A stretch of DNA of 32,409 bases from UMGS1649 sp045604405 (GTDB lineage Bacteria > Bacillota > Clostridia > TANB77 > CAG-465): NCBI GenBank assembly GCA_045604405.1, contig JAZUNZ010000051.1, forward strand, positions 1-32,409. The letters run 5' to 3'. The notes below the pieces were generated by a model, which was given only the letters and a program-made list of their open reading frames with translations, was not told the origin of the DNA and did not search any database. Shown here piece by piece: positions 1-4,696 of the stretch; the stretch's first letter is position 1; each line of letters starts with the position of its first letter. A program made the translations under genes and the position numbers.

Positions 1-29
1 ATAAATACTATAAAAATTACTAATTTCAT
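1..29 (-). CDS. Start of a small hydrophobic protein (partial)
   Basis: Only the first nine codons lie in the window, reading MKLVIFIVF before the edge. The ATG follows a clear ribosome binding site (AAAGGAGAG, 5 nt upstream), so this is probably a real gene start. The hydrophobic N-terminus with one lysine suits a signal peptide or a small membrane protein. It sits downstream of a gene II-type replication gene and a two-helix membrane protein, where filamentous phages encode coat and minor virion proteins. A coat-type role is inference from position only. Confidence 0.45.
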
Positions 30-107
30 ATTATCTCTCCTTTAAAATTTTTAAAACAAACATTATAATTAATATACTTTCAATACAATTTAATACATAC
101 AATAACA

Positions 108-308
108 TTATTCTTTCTCCTCACATTTATTTAAATATTCATTAGTTAAACAATCTAGCATAATAAATTGTCCAAATAAAATAAAAATATTTATCGCAAA
201 TAAAGCAAATACATTATCTACTATAATATAAACAAAAAACATAGAAACAATAACACATAACGTAACTATAATAATCTTTATATAAAAAATCTTTTTCAAG
301 TCATCCAT
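108..308 (-). CDS. Small two-helix membrane protein, phage-element context
   Basis: A 66-aa protein with a short charged N-terminus, two predicted membrane helices (about residues 8-30 and 33-53), and an acidic tail ending in CEEKE. The ATG directly follows the stop codon of the replication initiator. Its ribosome binding site (AAGGAAG) lies inside the end of that gene, so the two are almost certainly co-translated. Small membrane proteins are typical virion or assembly components of filamentous phages, but no family-specific residue lets me name this one. I do not recognise the sequence itself. Confidence 0.7.
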   Translation of the reverse strand: MDDLKKIFYIKIIIVTLCVIVSMFFVYIIVDNVFALFAINIFILFGQFIMLDCLTNEYLNKCEEKE

Positions 309-1351
309 TTAAACCACTTCCTTATATTTGCAATCACTCATAAATGGAACAAAATCTATAAATTTTTCTTCTACTTGTTTTTCTTCTACTACAAAAGCTT
401 GTTGTGTAAAATCTATTCCAGCTTCTTTAAGCTCAGATATATTTCTATAAAATGAACTTGAACTATATTGTTCTTTTACATTATTAATACCGTCATTTAT
501 ACATGTTAAATAAAATCCAAATAATCTACGTGCTTTACACTCGCTATGTTTGTTATATAATAAATTCTTAACTTCATTTTGATTTCTTACTAAACATAAA
601 TTTTTATCATTAATTTTAAATAATTTCATAAACTCACCAACTACAAAATCTTCTAATACTTTCATTTTTATATTTTCTATTCCATTATCACCTAATAATT
701 CATTTATCTTTTTCTTTCGTATCTCACACTCAAATCTTATAAAACCTTTGATCTCTTCTTTATAATTTTCTAAATTAAAATCACTATATTTGAATAATTT
801 GCGGGAATCGTGTTTAAGGAATTCTACCAATTTATTATAAATTTTAAGGGTGGTACGACTCCCAGCAAAATATACACACTCATTTAAAAAATATTGTGTC
901 TTTCTTCTTGGATATACAAGATAACGGTTATTATTTATATAACTTTTGACATTATCTTGTGTTAATAGGTCATATACATAGGATATATCTATTCTTTGTA
1001 TATACCATTTTTTAATATCTGGTAACTTTAAGTTAAAGCCATTTGAAAACAAATTAATCAAACCTTGGACTACTTCGTTAATATCATAGAAACCATTATG
1101 GCTATTATAACCACGAATTAGTTTATGATATGAACCGCTCTATCTCTAATACATTAGTTAAGCCATGTTTACCAGCAAATAAACGATAAGCTAAACTACT
1201 ACCATATGAACCGCTCTAGATGTCCGTTTGTTATTGTATAATAGACTTGATTGTTACCAATATTGAACTTTGCAATTACATCTGTCTTGGACTCTATCTC
1301 GTGATATAAGTCATCAGATATATGTGCATATAATCTAACTGTGTCTATCAT
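309..1351 (-). CDS. Gene II/X-family phage replication initiator, read in three frames
   Basis: Rolling-circle replication protein of the filamentous-phage gene II/X family (Phage_CRI type); such proteins nick the plus-strand origin. Blocks shared in order with M13 gpII: IE-GS-HK-x-GYN (M13: IKASPAKVLQGHN), a RID motif (RIDIS against RIDAT), RTTLKIYNKLVEF against RTLVAYLKHVEL, GFIRFECEIR against GLVRFEARIK, RLFGFYL against RYFGFYR, and a C-terminal SSFYRNIS...AGI block. The 346-aa product exists only with two +1 shifts. Frame one (1351-1214, 46 codons) ends in LE, frame two (1212-1138, 25 codons) ends in IE, and frame three (1136-309) carries the remaining 275 residues. Each junction is GAG-C-GGT within the same 15-nt sequence. 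Without shifting, translation stops at about 50 residues. No other stop interrupts the gene, which argues against ordinary decay. A sequencing or assembly artefact is possible. Confidence 0.82.
1128..1142 (-). other. Second +1 frameshift window in the replication gene
   Basis: The minus strand reads TAGAGCGGTTCATAT, identical to the copy 76 bp upstream in the gene. In the incoming frame the codons are GAG CGG TTC ATA TCA TAA. Dropping the C gives GAG GGT TCA TAT CAT AAA, that is E-G-S-Y-H-K, the conserved family block. The outgoing frame has TAG immediately 5' of the site and the incoming frame has TAA just 3' of it, so any shift must happen inside this sequence. Confidence 0.75.
1204..1218 (-). 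other. First +1 frameshift window in the replication gene
   Basis: First copy of TAGAGCGGTTCATAT on the minus strand. The incoming frame is CTA GAG CGG TTC ATA TGG TAG. Skipping the C at 1213 gives L-E-G-S-Y-G-S-S, which continues into the next conserved segment. The outgoing frame is closed by TAG directly 5' and the incoming frame by TAG 3', so the window is closed on both sides. CGG is the codon in the A-site position at the shift point. Confidence 0.75.
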
Positions 1352-1365
1352 TGTTTATCACAACC

Positions 1366-1509
1366 TTATGACCGACAGAATGGACAATAATTAAAATGTT
1401 GAAATGGAATTACATTTGAAAAATCATCATCATTCTGAAAAACAAACTCTATTTCAGCAGATTGATAATAACAACCAATAAGACAATTTAAACATTTATT
1501 TTTCTTCAT
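1366..1509 (-). CDS. Mini zinc-ribbon protein, possibly extended by +1 shift
   Basis: A 47-aa protein with four cysteines arranged as a zinc ribbon: CLNC near residue 6 and CPFC near residue 42, plus one further cysteine at residue 13. It lies between the SSB-like gene and the replication initiator on the same strand. The annotated end is TGT CGG TCA TAA. The Cys codon is followed by an in-frame CGG-U, as at the shift sites in the next gene. A +1 step there would give CPFCGHK, the usual zinc-ribbon ending, plus nine more residues, ending at 1335 inside the start of the replication gene. Too short to assign function; DNA or RNA binding is plausible. Confidence 0.6.
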   Translation of the reverse strand: MKKNKCLNCLIGCYYQSAEIEFVFQNDDDFSNVIPFQHFNYCPFCRS

Positions 1510-1553
1510 AAATAACCTCTAATTTTTTATGAATTTTCTCATTTTTGGGACAC

Positions 1554-1581
1554 TCGCCCAGTGTTACTATGTCCTGGGCGA
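1554..1581. repeat. GC-rich perfect hairpin between two element genes
   Basis: TCGCCCAG (1554-1561) and CTGGGCGA (1574-1581) form an 8-bp perfect stem with a 12-nt loop. It is far more GC-rich than its surroundings. No T-run follows on either strand, so it does not look like a simple terminator. In a filamentous-phage-like element it could be an origin, packaging or ssDNA-folding signal; that role is inference. Confidence 0.6.
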
Positions 1582-1586
1582 TAATT

Positions 1587-1877
1587 TTATAAGCTGCATT
1601 TATTAGGAACCAATTTTAAATTATCATTATAATCAATAGCAACATCATAATACAACTTAAATAAATGCAATGGTGGAATTGCTAATAATTCATTATATAA
1701 ATCCTTATCTTTAAAAAACATTTCTATTAAAGCTGTTTTTTCTTTATATTCATAAAGGCCAGAAACCATATAAAAAACATCGCCTTGTTTACTCTTTAGT
1801 TCTTTTACATCTACCCTTTTCATCTCAATGTACGCATTATCTTTTTCATTTGTAACATTTTTTTCTTTTTCATTCAT
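1587..1877 (-). CDS. Small acidic protein, candidate gene V-like ssDNA-binding protein
   Basis: A 96-aa protein starting at the ATG preceded by AGGAGG (an upstream in-frame start at 1898 has no better site). The N-terminal 25 residues are charged. The rest alternates short hydrophobic strands with turns (KQGDVFYMVSGLYEYKEKTALIEMFF, then LYYDVAIDYNDNLKLV), compatible with a small beta-barrel. Size and position directly upstream of the zinc ribbon and gene II-type replication gene match where filamentous phages carry the ssDNA-binding protein (gene V, 87 aa in M13). There is no sequence-level recognition, so the function is an inference from context. Confidence 0.65.
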   Translation of the reverse strand: MNEKEKNVTNEKDNAYIEMKRVDVKELKSKQGDVFYMVSGLYEYKEKTALIEMFFKDKDLYNELLAIPPLHLFKLYYDVAIDYNDNLKLVPNKCSL

Positions 1878-1892
1878 AATAAAACCTCCTAA

Positions 1893-1925
1893 AAACAAAA
1901 AAGTACATAGCTAAACACTATGTAC
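1893..1925 (-). terminator. Rho-independent terminator after the 106-aa gene
   Basis: On the minus strand, GTACATAG-TGTTTAG-CTATGTAC (1925-1903) forms an 8-bp perfect stem followed by TTTTTTGTTTTT. It ends transcripts from the 106-aa gene before the SSB-like gene. It lies only about 16 bp upstream of that gene's start codon, so it could also act as an attenuator for the downstream module. Confidence 0.7.
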
Positions 1926-1947
1926 AACAGTTAATTTATATTTTTTA

Positions 1948-1960
1948 TAGTTTCACGTCT
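1948..1960 (+). repeat. 13-bp inverted repeat, left copy
   Basis: TAGTTTCACGTCT here is repeated exactly in inverse orientation at 2431-2443. The two copies enclose the 106-aa gene and 470 bp of DNA. This copy lies upstream of the SSB-like gene and its terminator hairpin. Confidence 0.7.
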
Positions 1961-2091
1961 AAAAAAAGAAATGTTTTAACACTATATGTATTTATGTAAA
2001 CGCCACCAGAACATATCTATTTTGCGAAATAAAGCGAAACAAAATAATAGGCTATATCCTTTTGTCTCGCCTTACCTTCTTTCATTTTTTA

Positions 2092-2412
2092 CTATTTGTA
2101 AATTTTAAATTCTTTCCAATTATAAAAATTATTTTTGCAATCTTCTGTTATCTTGGCTATAGAAAGTTCTAAGTCATGCATATCATTTTCAAAATTATTT
2201 TTATCAAAATATAATTCCAAAGGAATTTCTTCTACTCTCTTATAATACAGATATCTTTTAGTTAATGCTAATGAATTTATAATTAGACTAGCATTTCTTC
2301 TATTTAGTTTCAAATGTATATACATATTATTCTTTAACTTAATTCTATTTTTTATAGGTTTATTTTTTTGATTATCTTCCAAACTTTTTCTAATCATATT
2401 ATATACAAACAT
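2092..2412 (-). CDS. Unrecognised 106-aa basic protein
   Basis: A 106-aa protein rich in Lys, Asn and Tyr with a strongly basic first half (KNKPIKNRIKLKNN, LNRRNAS) and a more acidic, likely helical second half. Its ATG follows a full AAAGGAGGTG ribosome binding site. I do not recognise a family. The gene is bracketed by the two arms of a 13-bp perfect inverted repeat and followed by its own terminator, so it forms a separate transcription unit next to the phage-like genes. A basic small protein beside such repeats could be a DNA-binding regulator; this is speculation. Confidence 0.6.
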   Translation of the reverse strand: MFVYNMIRKSLEDNQKNKPIKNRIKLKNNMYIHLKLNRRNASLIINSLALTKRYLYYKRVEEIPLELYFDKNNFENDMHDLELSIAKITEDCKNNFYNWKEFKIYK

Positions 2413-2430
2413 TTCAACACCTCCTTTGTG

Positions 2431-2443
2431 AGACGTGAAACTA
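2431..2443 (-). repeat. 13-bp inverted repeat, right copy
   Basis: AGACGTGAAACTA on the plus strand, the exact reverse complement of 1948-1960. It ends 3 bp 5' of the ribosome binding site of the 106-aa gene, where an operator or leader element would lie. The flanking bases differ between copies, so the match is limited to 13 bp. Confidence 0.7.
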
Positions 2444-2460
2444 ATCGCCTTTTTAATAAA

Positions 2461-2557
2461 AACCTCTTAAAATCGATTTTAGAGCTTAAATTAAGTCTTG
2501 ATTTTATTATATATAAATCAAACCCCTACGTTATGTAGAGGTTGATTATAAGAGGTT
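2461..2557. repeat. Dense cluster of inverted repeats, candidate element origin or edge
   Basis: Nested symmetric sequences fill this gene-free stretch. AACCTCTTA (2461) pairs with TAAGAGGTT (2549). AAAATCGATTTT (2469-2480) is a perfect palindrome. TTGATTT (2498) pairs with AAATCAA (2515). AACCCCTAC-GTTAT-GTAGAGGTT (2521) forms a near-perfect stem. No strong T-run follows, so these are not simple terminators. The cluster separates the phage-like genes from chromosomal genes. A single-strand origin or integration boundary is possible but unproven. Confidence 0.5.
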
Positions 2558-2561
2558 ATAT

Positions 2562-2585
2562 ATGAAAACTAAAGTTTTCTTTAGT
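2562..2585 (-). terminator. Terminator of the SNase-like gene
   Basis: ACTAAAG-TTTT-CTTTAGT (2568-2585) is a 7-bp perfect stem about 12 bp after the stop codon of the gene at 2598. On the minus strand it is followed by a short T-rich stretch (TTTTCAT). An alternative overlapping pairing, GAAAACT/AGTTTTC, exists. Confidence 0.6.
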
Positions 2586-2597
2586 CAGCATTCTAAT

Positions 2598-3146
2598 TTA
2601 GTATTTCCAAATTCCTAAGCCTTCATGTCTTGCTTTAATTTGAGCTGCTACTAATATATCAAGTTTATCTACGTTTTGTCTTTCAGGTCTTAATTCAGCA
2701 AGCCCTTTGGCTAATAATGTCTCATTGTATAAAGTATCATCTACATATATATAACCATAAACTTTGTCGTCTTCTGTTTTTACATTATCATAGTCTACAG
2801 TTACTGTTTTTCCTTTTAAGTCATTTGCGATAGTCTTAGATAATTCAGTATTTTTATCGTTTTGCATTATTCCTATAAGATTAATTTCATATGTGTTATT
2901 ATTTGAATTAACTGTTACAGTTAAACCTTTTACTGAAGTAACCTTACCTGTAATAGCTTGTTCAGTATAAGTATACGAGTTAGAATCTATTATTTCATTT
3001 GGTTTCTCTGCAACTACGTTACCCTCATTCATAGAATTAAATCCTATAACAACTCCTGTAACTATCAATGCTAAAGCTGCTACAATAACCAATGCGGTCG
3101 GCCCATATTGTTTTATGTAAAAACTACGTTTATTCTCATAATACAT
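2598..3146 (-). CDS. Membrane-anchored staphylococcal-nuclease-like protein, probably non-catalytic
   Basis: A 182-aa protein with an N-terminal membrane helix (about residues 16-36), a 30-residue linker, and a C-terminal SNase-type OB fold (about 60-182). Family features are visible: the strand pattern ending YGYIYVDDTLYNETLLAKGLAEL, and the terminal helix A-x-IKARHEGLGIWKY. The catalytic set of staphylococcal nuclease is not seen: the RLxxIDTPE strand is replaced by NLIGIMQND, and the YGR arginine by VYGYIY. It is therefore probably a binding or structural relative rather than an active nuclease. It is a single-gene unit with its own promoter (TTGACT-17-TATTAT) and terminator. Confidence 0.75.
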   Translation of the reverse strand: MYYENKRSFYIKQYGPTALVIVAALALIVTGVVIGFNSMNEGNVVAEKPNEIIDSNSYTYTEQAITGKVTSVKGLTVTVNSNNNTYEINLIGIMQNDKNTELSKTIANDLKGKTVTVDYDNVKTEDDKVYGYIYVDDTLYNETLLAKGLAELRPERQNVDKLDILVAAQIKARHEGLGIWKY

Positions 3147-3195
3147 ATTTTATCAACCTCCTTAAAAATAATGCATGAACATTATTTACAATATT

Positions 3196-3224
3196 ATAAT
3201 AACACAAATTTTATGTAAAGTCAA
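3196..3224 (-). promoter_or_regulatory. Sigma-A-type promoter for the SNase-like gene
   Basis: On the minus strand TTGACT (3224-3219) and TATTAT (3201-3196) are separated by 17 bp. An overlapping TATAAT lies 3 bp further downstream at 20-bp spacing. The start codon at 3146 follows with an AAGGAGG site. Confidence 0.6.
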
Positions 3225-3304
3225 TATTATGTTATCAATTTGGTCGAAAAAAGTCTTTTTATATGTATTTTAAGAATAAACGTAGCACTATTTAGTTTAC
3301 AATA

Positions 3305-4027
3305 TTAAACATCTGCATTATGCCAAACATTTTGTACATCGTCATTTGATTCTAGTTTGTCTATAAAATTCTCAAACTTTGTAGCTTCTTCTTCAGATAA
3401 TTCTTTCTTCATTGAAGGAACCATTTTAATTTCAGCTTCAATTGCTACATAACCTTTAGTTTCTAAATACTCGCTAATTTTAGAAAAGCTTGTAGGCTCA
3501 GCTATAATTTCAATGCATTCCTCATCTGATGCCATATCTTCTGCGCCTAGCTCTAATACTTCCATCATAAGCTCATCTTCATCAATTTTATCAGATTTTT
3601 CTAAAACAAATATCGCTTTCTTAGTAAACATGTAACCAACAGAACCTGTTTGGCCCATGCTACCACCGCTTCTATCGAATATGCATCTTATGTCTGCAGC
3701 AGCTCTATTTTTATTATCTGTCATTGCTTCAACAATAACTGCAACTCCACAAGGGCCAAAGCCTTCATAAGTTATTTCTTCATAATTTGCATTGCTTCCT
3801 TCGCCTGAAGCTTTTTGTATACATCTATTTATGTTATCATTTGGCATATTGTTAGCCTTAGCTTTAGCTATAACATCTCTTAATTTTGCGTTGTTTGCAG
3901 GGTCTGGACCACCTTGTTTAACTGCTACTGTTAATTCTTTACCTATTTTTGAATAAATTTGGGCTTTCTTTCCATCCACTGCTTCTTTTCTTCTTTTTAT
4001 ATTAGCCCATTTGCTATGTCCTGACAT
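3305..4027 (-). CDS. yebC: YebC/PmpR-family protein
   Basis: A 240-aa member of the YebC/PmpR/TACO1 family, first described as transcriptional regulators and more recently linked to relieving ribosome stalling at proline-rich stretches. The start MSGHSKWANIKRRKEAVDGKKAQIYSK is the family hallmark and fixes the ATG at 4027, preceded by GGAGAG. The upstream in-frame extension to 4153 lacks a site and is not coding. The acidic middle (DNKNRAAADIRCIFDRSGGSMG) and C-terminal domain are complete. It is monocistronic or the last gene after the transglycosylase, with a 100-bp gap. Confidence 0.96.
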   Translation of the reverse strand: MSGHSKWANIKRRKEAVDGKKAQIYSKIGKELTVAVKQGGPDPANNAKLRDVIAKAKANNMPNDNINRCIQKASGEGSNANYEEITYEGFGPCGVAVIVEAMTDNKNRAAADIRCIFDRSGGSMGQTGSVGYMFTKKAIFVLEKSDKIDEDELMMEVLELGAEDMASDEECIEIIAEPTSFSKISEYLETKGYVAIEAEIKMVPSMKKELSEEEATKFENFIDKLESNDDVQNVWHNADV

Positions 4028-4127
4028 AGATTCACTCTCCTTTTTCATTATACTTAGATATTTTATCACATTTTTAAGTATTTGTGTAGTATTTTGTATA
4101 TAAAAGTTATATTTGAGCGGTTTGTAA

Positions 4128-4685
4128 TTAGTTATATAGTTTTGTATATACATTATAATTAGTTATAACGTTGTTAAGATATATCCTAGTTTCAGTATAT
4201 TCTATACATTCGTATACCTTGCTAAATTCATCATATTCCGAATAATCTTTATCTATCCAATCTTGTATCTTCCCCATTCCTGCATTGTATGCGGTAACAG
4301 CCAAGTAATAATTTCCGTCAAAATGATTGATTAGATATGATATATATTTTGTACCAATAAATATATTGGTATATGGATCATAAATATTGTAATCGTTAAT
4401 ATCTATAGTGTCTATTCCATTTATCATATCCTTTGCTGTTGCATCCATAAGTTGCATTAATCCTTTTGCTCCGCTTTTTGAAACGGCATATGTGTTAAAA
4501 CCGCTTTCTTGCTTAATAATTGCATATATTAAGTTTGGATCTACATTATATATACTAGCAGCTTGTTCTACTATATCTTTATGAGATCTTGGGAAAAACA
4601 CATTTTTATATACCAATAAAATTACTATGCTTATAACAATAATAATCAATAGTGTTGTCATTAGTTTTTTAAAGAACTTTTTCAA
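4128..4685 (-). CDS. Membrane-anchored lytic transglycosylase (SLT domain)
   Basis: A 185-aa protein with an N-terminal membrane anchor (about residues 9-28) and an SLT-type lysozyme fold. The catalytic glutamate is in IKQESGFN (about residue 60). The GAKGLMQLMDATA motif and AYNAGMGKI motif of soluble and membrane-bound lytic transglycosylases follow. It would cleave peptidoglycan glycan strands outside the membrane. The start codon is TTG at 4685, supported by AGGAGAGAG that overlaps the polA stop codon. The gene is thus translationally linked to polA and is the last of the hemW-polA run. Confidence 0.93.
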   Translation of the reverse strand: MKKFFKKLMTTLLIIIVISIVILLVYKNVFFPRSHKDIVEQAASIYNVDPNLIYAIIKQESGFNTYAVSKSGAKGLMQLMDATAKDMINGIDTIDINDYNIYDPYTNIFIGTKYISYLINHFDGNYYLAVTAYNAGMGKIQDWIDKDYSEYDEFSKVYECIEYTETRIYLNNVITNYNVYTKLYN

Positions 4686-4696
4686 TACTCTCTCTC

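Noticed and set aside
1128..1218. AGAGCGGTTCA matches 11 nt of a widely used Illumina paired-end adapter, suggesting contamination or bad error correction at both replication-gene sites.
   Set aside because: The match stops after 11 nt, both sites continue in the gene's own sequence, and the zinc-ribbon and MFS sites (TGTCGGTCA, TTTCGGTAA) do not resemble the adapter. It stays a point to check in raw reads.
309..1351. Calling the replication gene a simple pseudogene.
   Set aside because: Both frame changes are identical in sequence and position within a conserved motif, and no stop or deletion occurs in the remaining 275 codons.
1992..2001. TTATGTAAAC resembles the XerD arm of a Firmicutes dif site, a possible inovirus attachment site.
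   Set aside because: The other arm does not match dif, and TTTATGTAAA also occurs at 3210-3219 in AT-rich promoter DNA, so chance is likely.
3305..4153. Longer YebC with a 42-residue N-terminal extension.
   Set aside because: The family start MSGHSKW and its ribosome binding site place the true start at 4027; the extension is AT-rich intergenic sequence.
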